64,000 nucleotides of DNA. Origin: an uncultured Mailhella sp. GTDB taxonomy: Bacteria > Desulfobacterota > Desulfovibrionia > Desulfovibrionales > Desulfovibrionaceae. The position numbers were made by a program, and so were the translations under genes. The notes under the pieces were generated by a model. That model did no database searches, had not been told where the DNA came from, and was given only the letters and a program-made list of their open reading frames with translations. Of this stretch, positions 16,579 through 24,223 are shown one piece after another (the stretch's first letter is position 1; every line of letters begins with the position of its first letter). Where the stretch lies: positions 1,426,001 to 1,490,000 of the forward strand of contig NZ_OZ007001.1 of assembly GCF_963931295.1 (NCBI RefSeq). The letters run 5' to 3'.

Positions 16579-18018
16579 CTAGGCACCGACGATGGGCGGG
16601 GTCATGCCATGGAAGAAAGCATAGGAGATGAACAGACCGACCCAGATGATGAAGCCAAAGAGGCACACGATGTACACAATGGCAAGACGGCCGATGCCTT
16701 CTTCCTTCAGCTTGCGGAAGTTGGAAACCATGCCGATGCTGAAGAAGGTGAGCAGGAAGAAGATGGTGCGGAAGCCGTTGATGGCACCGGACATGGCGCC
16801 GCCCATCTTATGCAGTTCGGGCGAGGAGAGGCACATGATCAGGAGGATCAGGAAGGTGCCGAGGTAGCCGAGCACGAAACGGGGGAAGCGGTCCATCACG
16901 TCGCCCCAGCTCATGGTGCGTTCGCCGTTGGTCTTGTCGAACTTGGCAGTCCACACGTAGGCGAGCACGAGGGCCCACACGCCGATGAACATGTCGATGA
17001 AGATCTTAACGGTGGTGGTCACCATCACGATCCAGCCGGGTTCGTACTGGGTGCCGAGACCGGCAACCTTGGCGAGGATCAGAGCTTCGGTGATGGCACC
17101 GGAAGCGATAGCGCCGCCGTCGGACTTAACGGCCAGGCCCATCCAGCCGCCGGCCACCATGGGTTCGGTGTACAGGAAGTGCTGAGCGAGGAAAGGCAGA
17201 AGCAGCATTTCAATGCAGGTGAACACAACGACCAGAGAAGAAACCATGATCGGAACCACAGGCCTGGCGCGGATGGCGCCACCGGTGGCGATAGCGGCGG
17301 ACACACCGCAGATGGAAATGCCGGAAGCCAGAGGAGCAGCCCATTCCTTGTTGAACTTGAAGTACTTACGAGCAACGTAGTAAACCACGGCCCAGTAGAG
17401 CAGGTAAGCTTCAACAATGGCGCAGAGGCCTCGGAAGATGACGTGGCCAGCGAAACCGGCGGCATCGGCAGCCTTCACGCCGAGTTCGGCGCCCAGGATA
17501 ACGATGGCGATCTTCACGAACAGTTCGGGACGGCAGGCTTCGCGCACGCTGTCGGTGAAACCGGGAGCCAGGTTGCCGATGAGGATACCGGCAATCAGAG
17601 CGCAGATAAGACCGGCTTCAGTGCTGAGGCCCAGGGCCCACGGAATGCCCATCTTGGCGAGTTCGGTGGGGTTGGCGGCGATGTAGGCGTTGGCGCCCAC
17701 GGTGTAGCAGGCGATGGCGATGAAGAAGATAAGCGTGAAGGAACCGACAAAACTCTTCACGTTGCCTTTCATGAGCTTCACGCCCACGGAGAGAACCGCA
17801 GTGATGAAGACGTACGTGATAAGAAGCGCAGCCCAGCCGGGCACGAGTCCCTTCGTCGCCGAAGACAAACCGTCAAAGGGGTTGCTCACCCACATTCCGA
17901 CCTTAAGGGTCCAACCCAGGAGATCCAGGCCGAGCAGTTTGCCCAGTGCCAGCACGAAGATGAATAACCCGCATACGAGGGCTACTTTGTCTTCGTTGAA
18001 AGCAGCTTTCGTTGACAT
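16579..18018 (-). CDS. YeiH/UPF0324-family transporter (putative sulfate or anion exporter)
   Basis: Integral membrane protein of 479 residues belonging to the putative sulfate exporter family (YeiH, UPF0324). It has about 11-12 spans and family blocks such as 'LGLSTEAGLICALIAGILIGN', 'VILGAELG', 'GISICGVSAAIATGGAI' and 'GGWMGLAVKSDGGAIASGAI'. It is longer than the ~340-residue YeiH type because of extra N-terminal spans and a longer loop before 'FVLGYLGTFLILLI'. I choose ATG 18018 (MSTKAAFNED), preceded by GGGGAG; an extension to 18090 has no support. In a sulfite-reducing anaerobe an exporter for sulfur oxyanions or a related anion is plausible, but the substrate is not shown. It leads a small operon with the 53-aa protein. 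Confidence 0.82.
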   Translation of the reverse strand: MSTKAAFNEDKVALVCGLFIFVLALGKLLGLDLLGWTLKVGMWVSNPFDGLSSATKGLVPGWAALLITYVFITAVLSVGVKLMKGNVKSFVGSFTLIFFIAIACYTVGANAYIAANPTELAKMGIPWALGLSTEAGLICALIAGILIGNLAPGFTDSVREACRPELFVKIAIVILGAELGVKAADAAGFAGHVIFRGLCAIVEAYLLYWAVVYYVARKYFKFNKEWAAPLASGISICGVSAAIATGGAIRARPVVPIMVSSLVVVFTCIEMLLLPFLAQHFLYTEPMVAGGWMGLAVKSDGGAIASGAITEALILAKVAGLGTQYEPGWIVMVTTTVKIFIDMFIGVWALVLAYVWTAKFDKTNGERTMSWGDVMDRFPRFVLGYLGTFLILLIMCLSSPELHKMGGAMSGAINGFRTIFFLLTFFSIGMVSNFRKLKEEGIGRLAIVYIVCLFGFIIWVGLFISYAFFHGMTPPIVGA

Positions 18019-19115
18019 ATAAACTCCCCTGTTAAAAAGATAATTTGCGTTGCGGCACCCGCAACCGGCACTCAAAATAATATTATTCAAAAAAAGTTCA
18101 ACAAGTTTATTTTTCTCGAATTTTTTTTGGCAGCTGATATTTTTAATAAATAATTAGTGACAGTTACAATTAAAAATCAAAAAAATCGACTCATTCCGGC
18201 ATGTGCCTGATAGAGCAATCTCAACGGGAGGATTCCTTCATTTTTTTTCTTTTTATTTCAAGATATTGAATAGGCAGTTCTCTGTTGATCGTTTCATTTT
18301 CAAAAAAAAATTTTTTTCGCGAAAAAAATTTTTTCAGTGCCGTACGCTTTATTCCCGTCCCTGTACGGGCAGTCCCCAGGATTATAAACAACAATCATGT
18401 AATTTCATTATACTTTTATTGAACCTTTCGGATCCGAAGCCGCTCCGGGCATGAGAATTTCCGCTCGAAGTCAGCCCAAACGGACACCTTTCAGCCCGCG
18501 ACCACGAAAAATGGGAAGTCTGCTTCAGCTTTCCCAGAAACGTACAGTTTTTTCATCCGGTTAGCACAATTCCTCATACGCTGACGCACTCCGACGCCTT
18601 TCCGGACCCTTTCTTCTGCTTTCCAGAAACTTTGACAAGTTTTTTTGCTTTTTTCTCGTTTGCGGGGAGCGATCTTCCCAGACCGAGCGACCTCAAATTC
18701 AGTATTAACTTACTAAAAAATCAAATAAATTTATGTTGTATAAAAGCTGATGACGCAGCGGTACGGCCGTACGATTCTCACAATAAACCTGCATTCAGCA
18801 CAACACACGTCGCCTGACCTGCATTGTCAATCCATCATGAAATATTATCTTTCAAATATATTGCCAGATTTACAATCATATCCATTTGCGCTTTGGACAA
18901 ATTTCGTATTTTCAGATACGTCTTTATTCTGTATTTTTTTCATTTATATCATATTTAAATATATTATATTTTTTATTTTTCAATACAATATAATTATATA
19001 GACATTTAATTTCCAAAAAAATTTCATATTTCATCCATTTTTATCAAAAAACTGCAACAGATATAATTTTAAATTATTTTTATTAAAACAAGTGACTACA
19101 CTTTTATTCCCAGCA
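18019..19115. other. 1.1-kb AT-rich intergenic region
   Basis: No gene is supportable here. The region contains the transporter promoter somewhere right of 18019, long A and T runs, and a 30-bp perfect palindrome at 18305-18334 (A6-T7-CGCG-A7-T6). The segment 18430-18620 has higher G+C but no coding signal or recognisable RNA fold. The 18830-19080 part is extremely A+T-rich and resembles spacer. Confidence 0.6.
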
Positions 19116-20024
19116 TCATACCAAACAGCGCTCAGAAGCCCCCTCTTCGGGCTGGCTGAAATAGTTTCCATTAATAGTGTTCTCCATCTTTTCCGCGGCG
19201 CGCTCATCGTCCACCCGCACGACATATTCGGCAACGTACTCCTCGCCGTTTTCGCCGAGCACGTAATTCATCTGGTCAAACGCGTACACGGGGCCGCACG
19301 CACGCTCTCCCCGGGCCGAAAGTTCCGCCGTCATGCGGACAAACGCCTCTTCGTGACTTCGCATGTCGCCGCGATGGAACAGGCAGGCATACCGGCCTGA
19401 CTCCATGCGTCCGGCGCGCTCCCGTCCCACGTCGCGCCACGCGGCGGTAAACATGCTCTCAATACGAAACTCTCCCCTGCACGCGCAGTCCTCGGGAATA
19501 ATGACGCCGAGCGGCGGATCAATACTGTTTCCTTCCATCAGACTGCGCATCAGGCACTCGGAGTAGCACTCCGCGCTCGACTCCCGAACGGTGATCTTCT
19601 CGGAATCCACAGGATACACGCGTATCTCAAGCGCCTCTCTCCGCTCGAAAAAAAGCCGGTCGTACGTCGCGCACCGAGCCTTCTCTCCCATGTCCGCCAG
19701 GCCCCTGAGCATGGAAAGCCGATGTGCCATGCGTTCCTGTTCCCGCTCCAGCACGGCTATGCGCTCCGTCACAAGACCAAGATATCCCTCGTTCCCGCAG
19801 CTTTCGCGACATTTCCTTATTTCCTCCAGCGTGCTGCCCGTTTCCTTGAGAAGAGAAATAAGATCAAAATCAAAAAACTGCTTCATGCTGTATCGTCGAT
19901 AGCCGTTTTCCGAAATATACGCCGGGCGAAGAAGTCCCTTTCTGTCGTAATGAAGCAGCGTGTCCTTGGTGGTATGGCATATGCGGGCAAATTCCCCTAT
20001 CTTCAAAAAACTTTTTCTTCCCAC
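19116..20024 (-). CDS. MerR-family transcriptional regulator
   Basis: 302-residue MerR-type regulator. The N-terminal winged helix-turn-helix is clear ('KIGEFARICHTTKDTLLHYDRKGLLRP' then 'GYRRYSMKQFFDFDLISLLKETG', residues 7-65), followed by the long dimerisation helix (about 75-110) and a C-terminal ~180-residue effector-binding region of the BmrR/GyrI type, expected to bind a small molecule or drug. The start is GTG 20024, with AAGGAG before it. It diverges from the MFS gene, and an elongated-spacer promoter of the MerR-controlled kind lies between them, so it most likely activates the exporter. Confidence 0.88.
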   Translation of the reverse strand: MGRKSFLKIGEFARICHTTKDTLLHYDRKGLLRPAYISENGYRRYSMKQFFDFDLISLLKETGSTLEEIRKCRESCGNEGYLGLVTERIAVLEREQERMAHRLSMLRGLADMGEKARCATYDRLFFERREALEIRVYPVDSEKITVRESSAECYSECLMRSLMEGNSIDPPLGVIIPEDCACRGEFRIESMFTAAWRDVGRERAGRMESGRYACLFHRGDMRSHEEAFVRMTAELSARGERACGPVYAFDQMNYVLGENGEEYVAEYVVRVDDERAAEKMENTINGNYFSQPEEGASERCLV

Positions 20025-20034
20025 GCCTTTCTCC

Positions 20035-20065
20035 TTGACCCTTGTGTTACCCAGTAGTTTACGCT
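20035..20065 (+). promoter_or_regulatory. MerR-type promoter with 19-bp spacer
   Basis: TTGACC (20035-20040) and TACGCT (20060-20065) are separated by 19 bp, the lengthened spacing typical of promoters twisted open by MerR proteins. The spacer CTTGTGTTACCCAGTAG resembles operators of this family. It reads toward the MFS gene 64 bp away and overlaps the ribosome site of the divergent regulator gene. Confidence 0.65.
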
Positions 20066-20128
20066 GACGAACGACCGAAGAAAAGACGCCGACTCGCGTT
20101 GTCTCGGAAAAAAATCAAGGATCTTGGC

Positions 20129-21292
20129 ATGAAACGGACTGAGTTTTCCATCACCCGCGCGGCCTGCGCGTACTTCTTTCTCTGCCCCGGACTCGCCTAT
20201 GGCGTGTTCACTTCCCGCCTGCCCGCGCTGAAAATGCAGACCGGCGCCGACGAGTCCCAGATAGGTCTTCTGCTGCTCTGCGTCGGCATGTCCAGCCTCG
20301 TTGCTCTGTTCTGCAGCAGCCGCCTCATCGCCCTCTGGGGAAGCCGGAATCTTCTCAAATACGGCTCCATGACGCTTGCGGCCGCCACGGCGCTGAGCTG
20401 TCTGGCCCAAACGCCGCTCCAGCTCGGCGCAGGCTGTCTGATCGTGGGCGCAAGCATGGGCCTCGTGGACGTATCCATGAACACCCAGGGCATCCACACG
20501 GAACATCGCTACCGCACATCGTGCATGTCGTTCATGCACGCCGCCTACAGCTTCGGCGGCGTTACCGGCTCCATCGCCGGGGCCGTGTTCGCCGGTCTCG
20601 GCCTGAATCCGTTCATCAACGCCGCCTGCGTGCTCGGTCTCTACGCCTGCTTTCTCGGAAAGGCCTCCTCCCGTCTGCTGAACGATCTGCCCGTTTCCCG
20701 CCAGGGGGGCAAGGACGACTCCCGCTCGCTGCCGCTCTTCGTGCTTCTTTGCGGCGTTCTCTCCATGCTCGCCTACGCCTCGGAAGGCTCCGTGGCCGAA
20801 TGGGGAAGTCTGCTGCTCTTCACCGTCAAGGGCGCAGACGAACACACCGCCGCCCTCGTGTTCGCGGCCTTTTCCGTCACCACCGTATGCTGCCGTCTTT
20901 TCAGCGATCGCCTGCGGCACGTGCTGAGCGACTTCGTTCTGCTGTTCGGCGGCTCGCTGCTGGCGCTTGCCGGCATGCTGCTGGCGCTTTTCTCGCCGCT
21001 GCCCGCCGCATGTCTTGCCGGATACGCGCTCATGGGAGCCGGACTTTCCCCCATCGTGCCCACGCTCTTCAGCCGCGCGGGAAGCTGCCCGGGCATCAGT
21101 GCGGGCAGGGCAAGCGCCATTGTTTCCATTCTCTCCTACAGCGGCCTGCTGTTCTTTCCCCCCATGCTCGGCTTCGTCGCCCATGAAAAGGGACTGCTGA
21201 ACGCCCTGCTCATCATTGTGGCCGCATGTGTAATTCTGACACTGGGCTCCTTCCTCTTCCGAAAAAAAAGAACGCGCGCTCCCAGGACATAA
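20129..21292 (+). CDS. MFS transporter, YbjJ-like
   Basis: Major facilitator protein of 387 residues with twelve predicted spans. 'GLAYGVFTSRLPALK' in the first span, 'GSRNLLKYGSMTLA' after the second, and 'GASMGLVDVSMNTQG' in the fourth or fifth match the YbjJ-like branch, whose members carry sugars or small drugs. The start ATG 20129 (MKRTEFSIT) has AAGGA eight bases upstream. The divergent MerR regulator and the 19-bp-spacer promoter suggest inducible export of a toxic compound. The specific substrate cannot be told. It ends at a shared bidirectional terminator with the converging rhodanese gene. Confidence 0.85.
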   Translation: MKRTEFSITRAACAYFFLCPGLAYGVFTSRLPALKMQTGADESQIGLLLLCVGMSSLVALFCSSRLIALWGSRNLLKYGSMTLAAATALSCLAQTPLQLGAGCLIVGASMGLVDVSMNTQGIHTEHRYRTSCMSFMHAAYSFGGVTGSIAGAVFAGLGLNPFINAACVLGLYACFLGKASSRLLNDLPVSRQGGKDDSRSLPLFVLLCGVLSMLAYASEGSVAEWGSLLLFTVKGADEHTAALVFAAFSVTTVCCRLFSDRLRHVLSDFVLLFGGSLLALAGMLLALFSPLPAACLAGYALMGAGLSPIVPTLFSRAGSCPGISAGRASAIVSILSYSGLLFFPPMLGFVAHEKGLLNALLIIVAACVILTLGSFLFRKKRTRAPRT

Positions 21293-21352
21293 CGACCGAA
21301 ACAAGAATCGCGTGCCCAACCGTTCCGCCCAATGCCCCGCGGCTCGACGAAA

Positions 21353-21376
21353 AACGCCGGGAATATTCCCGGCGTT
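21353..21376. terminator. bidirectional terminator between converging genes
   Basis: Stem AACGCCGGG / CCCGGCGTT with loop AATATT, between the ends of the MFS gene (21292) and the rhodanese gene (21394). T residues follow on the minus side (TTTTCGTCG) and a weaker TCCTT on the plus side. Confidence 0.75.
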
Positions 21377-21393
21377 CCTTCATCATGCGACGA

Positions 21394-21918
21394 TCATTTT
21401 CTGTTCCACGGCATGCGCGCAAGCAGCAGTCCGAGTCCGCAGAAGCCCGTCACGCCGGCGAACACCAGGCCTGCTCCCACAAACGCGGAAAGCCAGTACA
21501 TGGGATGCCACACGTAGCTTCCCAGTATGCCCAGAAGCACCAGGGCTCCGGCTCCTATCTGAATCTGCCGGAACAGCGGGAACGGCGTCTTTTCGTGCTG
21601 CACGGGCAGACCTTCCTTCTGCCATCCGGAAAGGCCGCCTTCCATCTGCCAGGCCTCGGCGTCGCCGGCAAGACTGCGCAGCAGTTCGGAAGCCTTGTCC
21701 GTGCGGTTGCCGGATCGGCAGAAGAAAATGACGGGCTTATCCGGGGCGTCGGCGTCCTTGAGCGGATAAATCTTCGCAATGGACAGAGGCACGAGGCGGG
21801 CTCCGGGAATAAAGTTTTCCGCGTATTCCGCCGTTTCCCGGATATCAACAAGACGGGCTTCCCCGTTCTTCAACATTTCAAACGCCCTGCGGGGCGAAAT
21901 GGTAGGCAGCATGAGCAA
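21394..21918 (-). CDS. rhodanese-domain membrane protein (YgaP-like)
   Basis: 174 residues: a rhodanese domain (about 1-105) followed by two hydrophobic spans of the DUF2892 type (about 115-165). The active-site cysteine is in 'FFCRSGNRTDKA' near 73, the usual C-x-S-G-N-R loop of thiosulfate or persulfide sulfurtransferases. The C-terminal part ('GILGSYVWHPMYWLSAFVGAGLVFAGVTGFCGLG') carries a further cysteine near the membrane. In E. coli YgaP this arrangement is a membrane-bound sulfurtransferase; here it would handle sulfane sulfur at the inner membrane. It is a single gene with its own terminator. Confidence 0.88.
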   Translation of the reverse strand: MLMLPTISPRRAFEMLKNGEARLVDIRETAEYAENFIPGARLVPLSIAKIYPLKDADAPDKPVIFFCRSGNRTDKASELLRSLAGDAEAWQMEGGLSGWQKEGLPVQHEKTPFPLFRQIQIGAGALVLLGILGSYVWHPMYWLSAFVGAGLVFAGVTGFCGLGLLLARMPWNRK

Positions 21919-22379
21919 CTCCTGTTTTTGCGGTCAGGGTGTCAGAAAAAGACGCGACGCGCAAGGGGGAGAGAAAAATTTGCTCCGCCGCTTCCTCCTT
22001 ACGAAAAAAAACGCGTTCCATTCGCCGAACGCCTCCTGCCGGAAGCATCCGAACTCCCTCCAGAGAACTCCGACTACTCAAAATGTTTCGGCTCTTTTCC
22101 AGAAAAGCGCTGCGCCGCCTCCCGGCAAATTTCTGTTTCATCCCCATAACCACATGAACTTCAATGCCTATTTCAGAAAAATCAGAGACGTCGCACAGCA
22201 CACAAACAATATATTTTTGTTCCAGAAATCACACCGAATGTCGATCCATTACTGATTCACCGGCACATTATTGACATTCGTCCGCAAATCATACTAGATT
22301 TTTTTTCGCTTTCCACAGGAAAGCACATGATCCCGTTGAAACTGCCTGAACGCCGCAAGGCCGACTAGCAGCGGAGGGA
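21919..22379 (+). promoter_or_regulatory. intergenic region with a sigma-70-type promoter before the riboswitch
   Basis: No gene is visible. Near its end is TTGACA (22271-22276) with TACTAG/CTAGAT at 22292-22299 (15- or 17-bp spacing), a likely promoter for the glycine riboswitch transcript that starts at about 22306. Confidence 0.55.
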
Positions 22380-22451
22380 GCTCTGGAGAATCCCGTTTGG
22401 GTGCCGAAGGTGCAAGGCGAAAGCCGAAACTCTCAGGCCAAAGGACAGAGC
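22380..22451 (+). ncRNA. glycine riboswitch aptamer
   Basis: Recognised from the conserved core: GCTCTGGAGAATCCCG, then TTGGGTGCCGAAGGTGCAAG, GCGAAAGCC, GAAACTCTCAGGCCAAAGGA and the closing CAGAGC. GCTCTG (22380-22385) and CAGAGC (22446-22451) form P1. Only one aptamer of the usual tandem pair has the full core. The stretch just upstream (22345-22379) has a short CCGC/GCGG helix that may replace the second unit. It precedes an AGCS amino-acid symporter, so glycine probably sets symporter expression. Confidence 0.92.
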
Positions 22452-22505
22452 TTAGGATCTTGCCGCTCGACCATACCTGCCGCTTCATCCCTAAGCGTTT
22501 CTCTG

Positions 22506-22535
22506 GAGCAAATCTCATGGATTTGCTCTTTTTTT
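22506..22535 (+). terminator. riboswitch expression-platform terminator
   Basis: GAGCAAATC / GATTTGCTC stem (9 bp), loop TCATG, then T7. CTCTG at 22501-22505, just before the stem, can pair with CAGAG of the aptamer P1 (22446-22450), giving a possible link between ligand binding and termination. Confidence 0.85.
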
Positions 22536-22601
22536 GTACCCTGAAACAGAGGGCATGACGGGTTGCGGACAGCGCTCCTCATGCGCTCGAAGGAATGGTT
22601 T

Positions 22602-23951
22602 ATGGAACTCATCAGTCAGATAGTCGATGCGGTCAACGGCGTGCTCTGGGGCTGGCTTCTGCTCTTCCTGCTCTGCGGCACGGGCATTTTCTACACCATC
22701 CGGCTGCGCTTCATTCAGCTGCGCAAGCTGCCCCACGCCTTCCGCCGCCTGTTCAGCAACATCTCCCTGCACGGCGAAAGCGCCGACCACACCGGCATGA
22801 GCTCATTCCAGGCGCTCGCCACCGCCGTGGCCGCCCAGGTGGGCACGGGCAACATTGCCGGCGCGGCCACGGCCATTGCAGCCGGCGGCCCCGGAGCCAT
22901 CTTCTGGATGTGGCTGAGCGCCTTCTTCGGCATGGCCACCAACTACTCCGAAGCCGTGCTCGCTCAGAAGTACAAAACCACCAACGAACGCGGCGAAACC
23001 GTCGGCGGACCGGCCTACTACATCCGCGCCGCCTTCCCCGGCACTTTCGGCAAGGCTCTCGCCGGATTCTTCTCCGTGGCCATCATTCTCGCCCTCGGCT
23101 TCATGGGCAACATGGTGCAGTCCAACTCCATCGGCGCGGCCTTCAGCACCGCCTTCGGGCTCTCGCCCGTGCTCGTCGGCGTCGTCGTGGCCCTCATTTC
23201 CGCCGCCATCTTCCTCGGCGGCGCCAGGCGCATCGCCTGGGTCATGGAAAAGCTCGTGCCCCTCATGGCCCTTCTCTACGTAGGCGGCTGCCTTGTCATC
23301 ATCTTCGCCAACATCACCGCCCTGCCCGGCGCGTTCAAAACCATTTTCGTCATGGCCTTTGATCCCCAGTCCGCCGGCGGCGGCGCGCTCGGCATCACCG
23401 TGCGCGAGGCCATGCGCTACGGTGTGGCCCGCGGCCTCTTCTCCAACGAAGCCGGCATGGGCTCCACGCCCCACGCCCACGCGCTGGCCAAGGTCGCCCA
23501 TCCCGACGATCAGGGCATGATGGCCATGATGGGCGTGTTCATCGACACCTTCGTGGTGCTCACCTGCACCGCCCTCGTCATCGTCATCACCGGCGAATGG
23601 AACTGCGGCAGCACCGGCACCGAACTCGCCCAGATCGCCTTCGACACGGTATTCGGCTCCTTCGGCAACATCTATATCGCGGTCTGCCTGTTCTTCTTCG
23701 CCTTTTCCACCATCATCGGCTGGTACTTCTTCGGCGAGGCCAACGTGAAGGCCCTGTTCGGCGCAAAATACGTCAAAATCTACGCCGCCATCGTCGTGGT
23801 GTTCATCGTCATCGGCTCCGGCCTCAAGGTGAACCTCGTGTGGAACATGTCCGACATGTTCAACGGCCTCATGGTGCTGCCCAACCTCATCGGTCTGCTG
23901 GCCCTCTCCGGCGTGGTGGTGGCCATCGCCAAAAGCAAGCGCGACGACTGA
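22602..23951 (+). CDS. sodium:alanine/glycine symporter, AGCS family (riboswitch-controlled)
   Basis: Sodium-coupled amino-acid symporter of 449 residues with about 10-11 spans. Family signatures are 'MSSFQALATAVAAQVGTGNIAGAATAI' near 67, the 'GGPGAIFWMWLSAFFGMATNYSEAVLA' block, and 'RGLFSNEAGMGSTPHAHA' near 285. I use ATG 22602 (MELISQIV), with AAGGA seven bases before it, rather than an upstream TTG. The glycine riboswitch in the leader argues that glycine is a substrate, either for uptake or to balance its level. It ends before two hairpins at 24000-24031 and 24144-24180. A second AGCS gene at 49990 lacks such a leader. Confidence 0.93.
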   Translation: MELISQIVDAVNGVLWGWLLLFLLCGTGIFYTIRLRFIQLRKLPHAFRRLFSNISLHGESADHTGMSSFQALATAVAAQVGTGNIAGAATAIAAGGPGAIFWMWLSAFFGMATNYSEAVLAQKYKTTNERGETVGGPAYYIRAAFPGTFGKALAGFFSVAIILALGFMGNMVQSNSIGAAFSTAFGLSPVLVGVVVALISAAIFLGGARRIAWVMEKLVPLMALLYVGGCLVIIFANITALPGAFKTIFVMAFDPQSAGGGALGITVREAMRYGVARGLFSNEAGMGSTPHAHALAKVAHPDDQGMMAMMGVFIDTFVVLTCTALVIVITGEWNCGSTGTELAQIAFDTVFGSFGNIYIAVCLFFFAFSTIIGWYFFGEANVKALFGAKYVKIYAAIVVVFIVIGSGLKVNLVWNMSDMFNGLMVLPNLIGLLALSGVVVAIAKSKRDD

Positions 23952-24143
23952 TCTCTGCGTCGCCTTCCGACATCGAGGTCCTGCCGTCTGACGGCATGTC
24001 ATGAGGGCGCAACGCCCCGCCCGCCCTCATGACCGCAGGATCAAAAAACTACGGGAGCGAATCCCTTCCCGCCACCACTACTTTAACATCATCCGAGCAT
24101 GACGACATGCCCTTCGGGGCCGCTTCTGAAAAGCTTCGAGACG

Positions 24144-24180
24144 AAAAGAGCCCGTGCCGAACAGCGACACGGGCTCTTTT
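24144..24180. terminator. intrinsic terminator between the symporter and the reductase gene
   Basis: Perfect 13-bp stem AAAAGAGCCCGTG / CACGGGCTCTTTT around an 11-base loop. A and T runs at the two ends allow use in both directions. A second hairpin without a T tract (CATGAGGGCG / CGCCCTCATG, 24000-24031) lies upstream. Confidence 0.85.
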
Positions 24181-24223
24181 CATGCGGAAACGCTTCCGCC
24201 AGACAGGGAAATGCCCCCTGTGG

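Noticed and set aside
16396..17967. 523-codon plus-strand frame opposite the YeiH-type transporter
   Set aside because: Asp/His/Gly-rich shadow of a membrane protein; no start signal.
20003..21319. 438-codon minus-strand frame opposite the MFS gene
   Set aside because: Low-complexity Glu/Gly/Ala frame without a ribosome site; the MFS gene explains the region.
22803..24002. 399-codon minus-strand frame opposite the AGCS gene
   Set aside because: Same shadow effect; the same His/Asp/Gly composition recurs opposite the second AGCS gene at 50002-50883.
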